Position numbers and translations under genes: made by a program. A stretch of DNA of 64,000 nucleotides from Rhodamnia argentea (lineage: Eukaryota > Streptophyta > Magnoliopsida > Myrtales > Myrtaceae): positions 6,616,001-6,680,000 of the forward strand of contig NC_063158.1 in NCBI RefSeq assembly GCF_020921035.1, read 5' to 3'. The notes below the pieces were generated by a model. That model had not been told where the DNA came from and did not search any database. It worked only from the letters and a program-made list of their open reading frames with translations. The first letter of the stretch is position 1. The number at the start of each line of letters is the position of its first letter. Below are positions 49,834-62,100 of the stretch, piece by piece.

Positions 49834-49987
49834 GTAAAATGGAGATAACGGGCCGGGATGGACCGGATCCACTCTCCTCCGTATCCGACGCGTTCTCGGG
49901 GCCCCAGTCCTGCCCATAAATTAGGGCACGCATCCAAGTTTCCCTTCTTCTCTCTTCAGAAGCACGCAGAGCGAAATCAAATCGACC

Positions 49988-52522
49988 ATGGAAACCTCCA
50001 CAGAATCCGCAAGGCCTTTCCAGTTCTTCGTGAAGCTGATCGACGGCAAAACCTCCGTCCTCAATTTCACCACCCGCCGCGTCGACGCCCTCTCCATCAA
50101 GCGCCGCGTCTTCGAGATCTCCAGGATCCCCGTCCCCTCCCAGCGCCTCATCCTCTCCGGCCGCCAGCTAGATGACCGCTCCGTCGTCTCTTGGCCGGGG
50201 TCCACGCTCCACCTCTCCCTCCGCCTCCCCGGCGGCAAGGGAGGGTTCGGGTCCCTCCTCCGTGGGGCCGCCACGAAGGCGGGCCAGAAGAAGACCAACA
50301 ACTTCGACGCGTGCCGCGACATGAGCGGCCGGCGGCTCCGCCACGTCAACGCCGAGAAGAAGCTCGAGGAGTGGAGGGCCGAGGAGGAGGAGAGGAAGCT
50401 GGAGAGGATGGCCGAGGAGTTTTTAAAGAAGGCCGCGAAGAAGGGGAAGAAGGGGGTTGGAGAGGGGGCAGCTGCTGATAAGTATGTAGAGAAGTACAGG
50501 GAGCAGTCGGCGAAATGTGTGGCGCAGGTTGAGGAATGTGTTAGGGACGTGATCGGATCGTGCGGGATGTCGAAGCGGAGTGTAAAGAGGAAAGCTGGGG
50601 TTGGTTTGGGCACAAATGCGAAAAAGTTGAAGATTTGGTAAGTATTGGAAGTTCAAGCTGACCTATTTTGTGGTTATGATGATGTTTAGTGCTTAAATTG
50701 GTATGCTTGATGGAGGAAATTAGAGAATTTAGCGAAATGATATTTATCCATCTGGGAGAAGATTACAAATTTGTTCTTTTCGGCTACCTCTTATGCGTGC
50801 TTATTTGTACTATCTTGTTTTGCTGGTGGTTTGATTGTTGGCATTTGATCTGCTTCCTTGTGCAATATGTTTCAGTAATTGTAAGCTTTAGTTTCTTTGA
50901 TTACCGAGGCCTTGATACGTCACTTCTGTTCTACAGTTATCCAAATTATTTTTAGCACTCTGCTTGGAAATAACAAATTGAACTTGAACTGTGTAGTTAC
51001 AGATGTAAGCTATATCAAGATCACACTTGGGTTCTTACAAAACGTTAGTTGCATATGTAAATAAGTTGAACTATTCACGCTAGATTCTGCGGAGGCACAA
51101 GTTTTCATTTTGCTTAACCTTTCTTTTTAACCATGTGGAGAACATAGGGAAGTCTTTTCTTTATTTACTCATTGCTAGATTGGAATGATAGTCTTTAGTA
51201 TGTTTTAGTATAATCTCCCTTAACTCAACCTGTGTCTGAGCTTATTTTCCCTGCAACTGTTTTGCTTGCTGAATTTGATTGATTATAAGCACGAGGGTGG
51301 GGAGAAGAGTGTATATCATATGTAATAGAGAAATGCGGAGAACTCAACTAGATCCTCGGTACTTGTGGATTAGCGATGGTGGTTTTTTGCCAACCTGGGC
51401 CCAGACTGTGCATTATCATAGATAAGCACATTTGTACATATACTCTTCAAAAACTAAGATCTGCAGTAGCTTTTGTAAGTTAAAAGAAATTATTCAATTC
51501 TTGCCAATAATTTGCCTGATGTTGTTAGGATGGGGAAGAGAAAAGCGGGAGAAAGTGACAACGATGATTCGGGTGACAATACCAGTGAGGATGATGAAGA
51601 TGAGAAGTCTACCATTTCAGATGGTGCAATGCAATTGAATTTGATTAAGGAAGTGGATGGAAGCTCCGACTCTGTGACTGGTGGGAGACAAGATGGAGAA
51701 GCATATACTTCAAGTTCAAATGGAAGTGGTTCTGAGGAAGAAAAAGAGACCGGCATGCTAGCGCATTCAGAATCCAGCGGGTGCTCTGGTGGAGGAGTTG
51801 TGCCCGAAGAAAAAAGTGCTTTGGTTAACCCAGTTTCATCTGAGGGTTGTGCTGTTATGTCATTGGAATCTGCCGTAGTTTCTGAGACTGAAGCGGCTGA
51901 GCTCGTGAATGAGAGTCACCATGAAGTTGAATCTGAGAATTGTATAGTATTGTTTAATCAGTCACCAAGTGCTCTGGATTCAGGAAATGAGGTAACAACT
52001 GAAGCTGTCCGAGGACCTCCAGAGGCTGGTGTGTTTTCAGAAGACAAAGTAGCAGTTGTTGAAGAAGCTGTTAGTGTCAAAGCTAATGTTCCAGAGGACA
52101 CGGCACTTGATTTTGATAAATTCAATTCAGCTGCTGAAATGGAGGTATCGTACTTTAAATTTTCACTCAGATGACTCGTGATGACCAGATAGTGAATTCA
52201 GTTACTTAAAAGGAGATTTGTTTTTTAATTATTGACATTCTCAAACACTCAACTTTTTAGCCACCAGGAAGGCATCGTCCTAAGTAGTCGCGTGTCCTAC
52301 TGGAAATGGGTGAATGGTATTGATGCTTATGATACCACCCGTGCCTAACTACAAATTTTTGCTCTGTTCCTGCAGGTTCTGGGCATGGAAAGGTTGAAGC
52401 TTGAACTTCAATCCCGCGGATTGAAATGTGGAGGTACATTGCAGGAGCGTGCTTCCAGGCTTTTCCTACTCAAGACTACCCCTTTGGACAAGATACCAAA
52501 GAAGCATCTTGCAAAGAAATGA
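49988..52522 (+). CDS. SDE2: SDE2-like protein (ubiquitin fold plus C-terminal SAP-like domain)
   Basis: Three exons at 49988-50637, 51529-52144 and 52376-52522 give 470 aa. The start ATG is in good context (gaccATGg). Residues about 10-83 form the Sde2 N-terminal ubiquitin-like domain (Sde2_N_Ub), ending in GG-KGG (Gly82-Gly83|Lys84). In yeast and human SDE2 this is where a deubiquitinase cuts to release the active Lys-ended protein, which acts in splicing of some introns and in genome stability. A basic Glu/Lys/Arg-rich coiled-coil region follows ([20 protein letters not shown]), then KRKxxxxxxKKLK-type nuclear signals, a long acidic Ser-rich middle (GSGSEEEKE), and the C-terminal block [20 protein letters not shown]...ERASRLF of the telomere-stability/SAP-like domain. 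The closest Arabidopsis locus I recall is At4g01000, which is outside the conserved block. It converges with the RMF-like gene. Confidence 0.88.
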
Positions 52523-52846
52523 TGTTCATGATCCCACCTCAAGCATGAACTTAGTCATGAAGCTGTTGTTAAAGGCGGAACTTCGTGGGCAGTCAGATGG
52601 AAATTATTGCCTACCTTAAAATGCTTTGGGCCTCCGAAAGATTTCATTGCCATCTACTTTACACAATGCATGTATAGTCGTCTCTGTTTCTGTGCTTATG
52701 GAGGAGACAAGTTCTTGTAGTTTGCCATCGTACGAGGATAGAAACCAATTTGGCGATGTTCATCTTCTGGCTACTAGGATGAGATTGCCCAGAGCACACT
52801 GAAGGAATGCTTCCCAATTGTGTTCTTTTTGTTTTTTCATGATTGC

Positions 52847-52852
52847 AATAAA
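52847..52852 (+). terminator. poly(A) signal of the SDE2-like gene
   Basis: AATAAA about 325 bases after the stop codon, within a T-rich trailer. It is the only canonical hexamer I noticed close downstream. Confidence 0.5.
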
Positions 52853-52879
52853 ACGTATCTTATGTGGCTTGTCTGCTTA

Positions 52880-54989
52880 ATGTGGCTTTGAACCTTTCGA
52901 TGAGCTTTGTTTTTCTGATTTTGTGAAGTAGGGCAATGAGCATTGTCACCGGCGATTGGCAGCTTCGCGGAAATTGTCTGTCACCTCATAACAATCAAAT
53001 CTGTAGTTAGATTCGTCGAGTTCTTTCTCAAATCGCATGTGCAAAAGTAATTTGTTGAGGACTTAAAAAGAGTAAAATTGCTTACCAGAAAGACAACTTT
53101 TTCTTGCAAATAAAATGTCTAATATAGTCTTAATTTTGTGAATTACATTGCAGAAAAGGTCTTTTTGAGTGTACGATATCAAAAGATGATTGCATCAAAG
53201 TCAAGCTTTTTATACGTAAAAAGAAATAAAATGTAGATTCTCATACTGAAGGAAGGAGAAGATAAAACAAGGAATAATTTGAACTTTTCCAACGAACCAA
53301 ACCCACTTAAAGTGGGACAAGTGTCAACGAATGCAAGCATGACAACCCTCCATATACGTAAGAGGAAAATCTAACCCGTGAAATGCACGTGACCAATTCA
53401 ACTTCACTAATCAACACATACCTTTGTATTAGAATTTGCTCCAAAAGTCGAAAAGTGACCCGCAAAAGATTTGAAGAACTTCAAATGATAGAAGATAGAG
53501 TGGGAACATCGATAAATACGGAAATCACATATTATGCTCGTGGGATGCATAGTGAAGTCTTATTTTGTTAATGTTGAGATTATTAATATGCAATAATTTT
53601 ATAAGCCAAAATTGTAAAAACCGCATAAACATTTCTAAATACTGCCATGAGATTTGATAGAAATGAATGTGAAATTAAAGTAACAATAAAAAAAAAAGTT
53701 GAGCAAACTATGAATCATGAAGAAAAATTTACCTAATTAAGGCTTCATTTGTTTCGCTAAAATTAAATAATTTAAAAAATATTTTTCTAATTTGAAATAA
53801 TTAGTCGATTGAAAATAATTTCATGAATGATGAAAATAAAATACATTTAATTTTTTTTTAAGCGATACAAATAATCATTTTTACGAAAATATTTTCATGA
53901 ATCAATGAGCCTTAGAAATTCTCGAGCACCGATATCACCCCTTTATTGCTTACTTTTATGTAGTTTCTATTTATTTATGATAAGCACAGTGGATACAATA
54001 TTTCCAACTCCGATGAAGTTTCCAATCTTTTTCTTTTGAAAAAAGGAATGAAAAGGCAAACTCTTAAGAAGCCACATCACCTCTTTCCTGTGCAAACCCT
54101 ACCATCCTGATAGATATAGATATGCAGAATAAATTTCAGATAGTGAAGCACTGTCTCAGTTTCTGGCCAGGGTAGTCGAGTTTGTTGATGGTTCCATAAT
54201 AAACTTGGTGAGTACATATTGAGCTAGCCGCGTGTGAAGGAAGGGGTAGTAGGCTGGTGGTTGAATAGACTGGGATTTGACATTTGGGTCAAAACTAAAC
54301 GGATATTTGTACCTCAAACGCTACTGAAATGGGAGATTATTGCTTTAATCGACAGCATTATGTACTTATGGACTACCAAAAGCAAGGGCAGCGACATTAA
54401 TGAATCGCCCGGATTTACTTGACAAAACTGATCTATTGGCCTCTTACACCGTGTTCGGATAGTAAGTCGGTGATAAGAATAGGTTGATTAAGCGCAATAC
54501 CCGTAATTGGCTCTACTACTTCGGTATTAGCAGTCAAAGAAACCAGAGGGCATGCCTTTGAAATGCTATGAGAAGTAGAAGAGTCCTCACAGGAAATGTT
54601 ATTCTCCAATCAACATTATGTTTTCAGTACCTTGTATGATACTCCATGCCTCACCTTTGACCTGGAGATTTCAATTTGACCAGGCGCATGCGTGAAGCTG
54701 TCGTGCACTTGTCTGTACACATCAACACAGCAACATCTGATTACCTTGTCTGATACACGCACTGGTTGCTCGGCTCCACGAGTCCCCAAGAATGAGCCGA
54801 AAATGGAGTCTTACGGAGAAGATAACAATCTGCTAATGGCATTGTCCTTTGTTGTGGGTGATAGGGTAGCACACCTTATAATCAAATCGGTTAGGCATCT
54901 TTTTGTTCTTTTGATATTGTAAAGATCGTATAGGCATTTTAATTTTGTGTTAGTCTTCAGATTGTTTTTCAGGGTGATATGGAAATGAG
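52880..54989. other. intergenic DNA between SDE2-like and RMF-like genes
   Basis: No gene is supported; frames at 53383-53571, 54234-54422 and 54692-54922 are unrecognised. At about 53737-53935 AT-rich sequence has ends AAGGCTTCATTT and (reverse complement) AAGGCTCATTGA, with GTTTCGCT / GTATCGCT motifs inside, which suggests a small degraded inverted-repeat element. Confidence 0.4.
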
Positions 54990-57198
54990 TCACAGAAGCT
55001 GCTGAGAAATCCTGATGGAAACGACTTCGCCGTCAGCTCCAGCTCTCATGACGTGGTATTTAAGATGCAATCCTGCGTCGAAACAGTTGAAAAACTGTCA
55101 AACGTGTAAATAAAAGTCACCGTTCTGCTTCTTTGTTCGTTACACCTTTATGTCAATCCCATGGAGAGAAAACTAGCTCCACGTCGATATATGCAATCAG
55201 ATAATTACTGCCGTATCCTCGTTGATGCAGAAGCAATGCAGCTGCTCAGTGAATGGGGCAAAGGTCAACTTTTAACTGGTTGATTTAGAGCAATACCTTC
55301 ATTTTTCTGTAAATTGGTATTTACTGCAACTGCATGGCCCGTGACCATGGCCTTAGGTTGCCAATCAGCAGGTTTCCCCACCCATGATTTGACATCAAAA
55401 ATTGCTGCAACAAAGTTACGAAAAATTTTCTGTAATCTCAATACAGCAAGCAATTAAATCTACCCAGATTGCTACTATAGGATGGTCCTGTCACTAAGGC
55501 GACAGTTTAGTCAGCCAGCTGTTTATGGATTTTTATGTTTCTATTGCTGCTAGCAGAAAGCTAAGTAGCTATGGGCAATTTTATGTGGTGCATGCTTGGG
55601 CATTTTGAGGAGGAAAGCAATGATTAATAAGCAAGAATGAAGTGCTAAGGTCACCTGAGGTTGAGGAATCTTTGAGGTGTTTGACGTCAAAAATGGCTCC
55701 AGAAGCTGCTTCTGTATTCTCTTTGATGTCGTGAGCTCCTACAACCTGATATACCCATTTTCCATCCTGGTATCCCTTGTTGAGGAAGAGTTCGATGTGC
55801 CTTGCATCCAACGTTTGCATGGTTCCTACCACAGCGAATAATATTCTGAGTACGCTGCTGGCTAAATCATAAACTGAGACCATTTTCGCAATCGCCAGAA
55901 GAGACTATGGAAAGGAAGTGATCTCTCCGTTTCTGATGATACTAACCATCTACCTCGAATGTCTAAAGATTCCTTCCACCAAGAAACTCAGGATCAGTTT
56001 TACGCAAGAAACCATGTCATACGATTTGCAAGACTGAAAAATGCCAGTTGATTCATGAGAGTTATGAAAATTAAAATGCATGAACCCTGCGATGAGGGTT
56101 GGCATTTTCTATTTAATATCACTACCCGTTAGCCTATTCAAGCAAGTGCAAGAAAACTAGATAGGATGTCCTCAATCACTTTTGAATGCCAAATGATAAT
56201 TTATACTGAGTAATCAGTCTGTTTAGATGATCAATATCATGCTAGCTACCACAAAAACACAATTGGTTACCTTCACAGTTAGTTAGGTCACAGATGGGAC
56301 AACGAACTAGCTGCAAATCTGCGTGCACACAAATGCGAGATTTTAAGGTTAGAGAAGCCATGAAGGGCTTCTTTTGTTCATACTAAACATTTAATGTGGA
56401 ATAGAATGGCGGGGCACTTTGCGACTAGCGAGTACCAGCTATCCAGATTCCAGTTCTGATGTTCTTCAGCACGCAATAGGTGCCAGACTCCAATATCTTG
56501 TCCTCATTCTTTGCTTCTAGTATTCCCATAGGACTCAAACTCTCGGTCAGGAGTGCCAGTGATGAATCAAGAGAGAATGCACCAATTCGCATCCAATCTT
56601 GAGTTGTCAATTGAAACAAAAAGTCAAAGACAACATTTTGTAAATCAAAATTACAACATGTAATGCGATGCACAAAAAATGTAGCCTTCTTACTGTCAGT
56701 ATACTACTATTTCTAAGTCTAAAAGGGGTGACAACTTTCCTATGCAGATATCCTTTTTTCGCCTGGCCTCATCTTTAATGGGGAAATATCAGAAACAAAA
56801 CCACCGCAAGAATTACTCACCAATATGCTTATCCTGCTGACGAAACATGTAAGAGTGACTCCCATCTTGTCAAAGGGAAAAAGAAATGAGGCGAATTTAC
56901 CAGCTGCATTCTATAATAAAGAGAAAATGGAAAAAAAGAAGTTCTGCTTTCTACCAAAAGCTGAAGCATAGAGCGAGATCCACTTGAATGTAACTTGCTT
57001 AGGCTCAGGGACTTGAAGATCACGCAAACAAGCAAACTTCCATATGCTCTCATCCATCACGAGACGGTAGAACCATTTGCTGGTCAACGCAAGCATCACC
57101 AGAGATCTTCCGCTCAGAAACCTTGCTATTGCTGTCCACACGTCTTCTTCATAGCTTTTTACATGCTCAAAAGAGAATGCGAATTCTGAGAATTCTTG
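54990..57198 (-). CDS. RMF: F-box protein, RMF (At3g61730)-like; first exon not resolved
   Basis: Seven exons in transcript order: 57198-56955, 56865-56821, 56597-56436, 56318-56271, 55825-55655, 55404-55297 and 55072-54990. They join in phase at GT-AG sites into 286 codons. F-box proteins are substrate receptors of SCF ubiquitin ligases; RMF in Arabidopsis affects tapetum and male fertility. Seen: the F-box-like start YEEDVWTAIARFLSGRSLVM with SIWKFACLRDLQVP; then GSHSYMFRQQDKHIDWMRIG, TGIWIADLQLVRCPICDL (CxxC), GTMQTLDARHIELFLN, HLKDSSTSAIFDVKSWVG and the end VVSIRISQQLL. The 45- and 48-nt exons are easily missed by gene finders. The N-terminus is missing: the first listed exon has no in-frame ATG, and its acceptor could be the AG before 57198 or a later one. 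A candidate first exon is 58043-57955 (MGKRLRRERSVCARISPRSR), but its phase does not join the listed acceptor. Confidence 0.85.
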
Positions 57199-58130
57199 CT
57201 TAATTGGAGGGGAAAATAGAAATTAATCGTTACGGAAAACACAGATCAAAGGAAAAGGCAACTCTCTGAACTTGGACGCACGTGAAAAATTATGCGTATA
57301 ACTCACTCTTTCAGAAAATCTCAAGAACATAGATTGTGCATTTGACTCTTGAATTTCGCCCTCACACCGAGAGAATCATAGTAATGAAGAAATGATTGAG
57401 TCTCTTGATAACTTTTTTTTACCGTTAGATGCTAAAACTCATCTTTACGCGTAGCGTAAAGCGGATGATATGGTTATCCCCGTCTCATGCAGCTGCACCG
57501 TGCTAATCCTATCTACTTCAAACGGAGCCATGAACCACGCATGCTTCTGGCAGCTCAGACTATCAAATCCGCCTGCTACGGATCAAAGCTACAGAAGATC
57601 GCTAAACTAGGCCGAGGTGAAACTCGAAGAAAACCGAATGTCGCCGCTAGATTCTTGAACACGAATCAATCCACCAGCAAATTTCAAACAAAGAACAGAG
57701 CATCCGATTCCGCACGTATACTGCCACCACGCAACGGAACTCACAGGAGTGGGATCAGCAGGCGTAGGAACGAAGAGTAGCCATACACAGATCAGAAGCA
57801 GGTCGTATCCAGCTCAGTTTCGAACCGATTGCGTTGAACAACACGAAACAGCAAAAGACCACATCCACGGCTGAAGGTGGAGCAACGAGCGGAAAGCTCG
57901 ATTGATCACGAACGAAACAAAGCTGGAAGAAAGAGCGAGAGAGAGAGAGTATACCAGCAGAAAGTGGAGTGAGGAGCGAGGTATCTGGAACGAGGAGAGA
58001 TGCGAGCGCACACTGATCTCTCTCTTCTCAGTCGCTTTCCCATTTCTCTCTCCTCTCTCCTTCGAAACAGATTTTTGATTTGTGTGCTCAGAAGCAGAGC
58101 TCGGTGTACTCTCTTAAACGCGCGCAACGC
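57199..58130 (-). other. 5' region of the RMF-like gene
   Basis: Contains CT-rich sequence on the minus strand near 57.9-58.1 kb, a donor-like GTATAC at 57954, several short upstream ATGs, and a CACGTG near 57287. Probably leader, first intron(s) and any missing N-terminal exon. Confidence 0.45.
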
Positions 58131-59159
58131 TCGGATTTCGAAAAGAGGGAAATGTTATACGGGTACGGACCATGTCCATGGGCTTTATCCGTTTCACTCC
58201 GAACCGGGTAATTTTGACCCACTTTTTTTTTTTTTTTTGCAGTTAATATTATAAATGAATGTGTTGGGCTCGTATATAATCTAATACAAGATTAAACATG
58301 TGTGTAGGATAGTATCTTGTGATTAAGTCACATTTTGAACCATCACAAAGCTCCATAGCAACACTATTTTTCCTAACTCTTAACTCCAACATTAAGCCGT
58401 AAGACAAGCCATTTGTTTATGTTCTATTTAACTAATTTGAGTTAAATGAAATTAATTTTATAAAACCTATTTTCCCCAAATAAAATCTCAGGCCCATTTT
58501 AAACTTTGAGTTAAAAGTGGAAAAGGTTGATCGAACTTTCTCGGCACGAAAATCTTTGCATGATTCCGAATAAATTCGACTCATGTGTAGACCTTATTCA
58601 CCATTTGCTTAATATTTCTCGTCACTACTGAACCCTAGAACTCGAACCCAGGACCCTCACGCCTAATCCCAAGGTTCTCAAGCCCGAGTCCTCTGAGGCT
58701 GGATACTGGTTTGCAAAGGCTTTTTACCGGAAAATTACTTTAAAATTATTTGCAGAATACAGCCAAGCATAAGAAAATGAGAAAAAATTTCTTTTAAGCA
58801 CATTTTCCAGCAAAATTCGCGTAATGTCCAACTATGCTTGAACATATTTTCCTGAAACAAAATTCTTTCAACATATGCTTCAAAGTATTGTAACTTCAAT
58901 TAGCAGCTATGACAAGCCACTGCACGGCTTCTTCACTACTACAGTAAATCGGATCCTGATATACATCAAAGCTTTGAAAAAACAAGAAACATAAAAAGAT
59001 TACACATCCACCAAGCAAAAATTTGTTGGTGGACGTCCAATTAATGCTATTGTCAATTGAAAGATTTACAAAAATTTCCTCGGGGGGAAAAAATTAAAAG
59101 AATTATATGCTCGCCACAAAGGGAGGGCAGCCTCTATTCTCAGATGTACAATGGCTAGC
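58131..59159. other. intergenic DNA between RMF-like and ATX3-like genes
   Basis: AT-rich with a T run near 58222-58239. The rightmost part is the 3' UTR of the ATX3-like gene. No open frame of interest. Confidence 0.5.
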
Positions 59160-62100
59160 CTAATTCATGAATTTCCTACAATTGGGGGCTCTACATAAGC
59201 AAGGGACTTTCAGTTCCTCGTGTTCATCCGGATCGAACAAGTAATCATACCTGCAAAACAACATGGATGTCAATGTCACAACCCACACGACAACTTATAC
59301 TCGCTTTTTTCCCTTTCCACCAAAAAAAGTGCACACAGATAATCTGGAGGAAATCTTACGTTAGCTCATCACCGGCAGATACATTAGTCTTTGCAATAAG
59401 AACTATTCGACTCTCATCATCGCCCATACTCAAAATTCTGGCGTAACAGTTGGGCATGCACTGCAGCATATCAAGGACGACAGGTGTTTAAATAAGCAAC
59501 CAAAAACCTTGTCAGGCTAGGAATTCATGAGTTAAACATTCGAAGCAAAAGAGCCCCGTCATTCCTTTAAGGAATGCTCACATTGGAACTTACCGAATGG
59601 TTAATCAGCCGAGCTATATTCCCTCTATTTGTGGCATCGATTACAACTTCTTCACTGATTTTGAAGAGCTGCACAATGTCTTATCATGTTTAGAAGACGA
59701 GCTGACAGACAATGCAGATCATGATTCAGATGCTAATCATCGAACCTAATGAGCCAAAGAAACAAAGCTTTGGGAGTAAAAATCATGAAGAAACACACTT
59801 CCTAAACCCACAGGCACTATGCATCCTCAGCAAGCGACAAGTAAATGAGTTACTTAAAAATGTGAAAATAGTGAGGACAATCTTGAATGCCTTAACAAAC
59901 ATTGTGTTTAGAACAGCATATAAGCTAGACCTCAGTTCTAAGTCAAACTCAAACTTAACTCCAACAATAATGAAAAAGGCAAAGTGCAGTGCACACAAGA
60001 AGGAATTTTAGAGCCTTACATAACAGTCCTTTCCCTCTCTGCGGTAAGTTGCCTCTCTAAGATCTGCCACACTGCATCTCACCTGCTCACCACGGTATTC
60101 AGCAACCTGTAAATGAACAAGTCTAGTGTCAATCTCACCTCACTTCTGGATAGGCCTATGGCACTGTTAGTTTCATATGATCTCTCAGAAATAGCTGAAA
60201 AGAGTACACCAAAGCAGAGCAGACCGGTCTAAGGGCTAGCAAAACATAAGTAAGATGGACCCATTCTACTAAGGCCTCCACAGAACCTCCACTCTTTAAG
60301 ATAATGAAAAACAAAAAACAATGAGAATAGACATCACCGTACTTGTCTCTTTTTATCATGTCCTCCATGTCCAATATAAATGAAAAGCAGAATTACAAGT
60401 ACCACATTTTCGTCCAACTAAAGCATAATATAATTTGCAATGACAAGGTGCTTTACACAAGAAAGTACCATTTCTCCTTCCTGAATATTTCTTCGAGCAA
60501 AGAGTCCCCATCCATGTATACCAGATTTACCAAAACAAATTCGATGCTTTTCTGTCCTCTGAAACAGTAATTCAATATTAACTATTAAAAAGAGTCACGT
60601 CAAGCAAACCATGACAATAAAAATTGAAGGACGAAATGTACTTGTAATTGGCAAAGCCGTTCCTTTAATGAAGTGAAAACTGTAGAATCATTTTGTTTCT
60701 GCAAAAAGAAAAGAAGAAATCTGTAAAACACTAATATGACCATCAATCTGGAAAGAAGAGAAAAAGGGTCTCCAACAAGGAAAAGAAAGGAGTTATAGTA
60801 GATAAATTACTTCCAAATTTTGCATGTTAATGATTTCTTGAAGAGAATGATGGCTTGGCCCCATTGGACGATGAGACACTGGTTCTTCATTTCTCTGACA
60901 AGTGAATGAGCACACATCACAACTCAATTAGACAATGTATTTTGCAGGCAGACAATTGAAATGGTGATCATGGCAATGAAATTTAGAGCTGCATGGGTAC
61001 AATACCATTTTGTTAGATCTTGTGAAGACCCGACATCTTGCAGACGAGAGCAGTTCAATTTCATCATTCTCGACAGTTAAGGACTCAGGAAGTTCTTTCC
61101 TAGAGGCTATCAACCTCGAACCTTTGAAGTTTCCCTGCTGGTTTTGAACCAAGTTTCTAGCAGAGAACACCCCTAAGGGAGTATGAACAACCACAACGGA
61201 ATCTGGGTTTGGGACCCTGGACAGAAGCCAAAGCATGTAAATAGCTCTATCTCATAAATAGTAAATCAAAATGACATTGCATAAACATTGACTAATTATT
61301 CACTACATTGATGTACTATGCTAATGAACATGACAGAGTTATAATCAACTTCTTGGCTTTCGAATCTTCTGCATAATCACCCATGTAAAATCATACTTTC
61401 GCAGGACAAGGCAGTATACATCATACAGTTTTAAGTCAATGGATCATAGTCGCCAAATCTTCTAGGCAACAGACCTAACAAAACAAATCTGGACAAGAGA
61501 TTGAAACAGAAAATAAAAACATGTAGACAAGGGGAACCAATCTAACCTGTGATCGGCGCAATATATCAACTTCTTTGTCATTTGACTCCCACTCTTCTCC
61601 AAGCAGTGCAACTGAAACCAAAATTTAGAACAGTGTACAATTACATGAGTATCTCTCTAATATATCCTTCCTTGAAATCCAACAGCAAAGCAAATAGAAA
61701 GAAAGCAAGTGCAAGTGCATGCACCAGAATAGATTAAATCCAGCTCAAGAAATTCTACCGATGTTACTTCTGATAAAAGTCACGAAAATAATAATATTGT
61801 CTATAATGACTTACTTCCATGCTGTGTCCTGCTCTTGCAGCACACATGACGTGGAAATAAGTAGCACATTTGCTGCATTGAGTGCATGAACCATGAGTCT
61901 GCTTACATATTACACAACTCTGCACCACAGGCAAACAAAAATCAATTGAAAAGAAACTCTGAGAAACTAGAAGTTAATGGAAATTAAATCAAGCAGCAGA
62001 CAACAAACAAAATCAACATAAGAAACTTAAATACACAACTAAACAAAAAGCTGCTATAAAGCTATTATGAAATCAGGTTTTCCTCTATTGCTAGAAGCTT

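Noticed and set aside
50191-50478. Alternative plus-strand frame with Pro/Arg/Gly-rich product
   Set aside because: Shadow of the GC-rich first exon of the SDE2-like gene.
58627-58700. tRNA-like B-box sequence on the minus strand (GGGTTCGAGTTC)
   Set aside because: One key base of the B-box consensus is wrong, and no A box, tail or target duplication was found, so it is not called as a SINE or tRNA.
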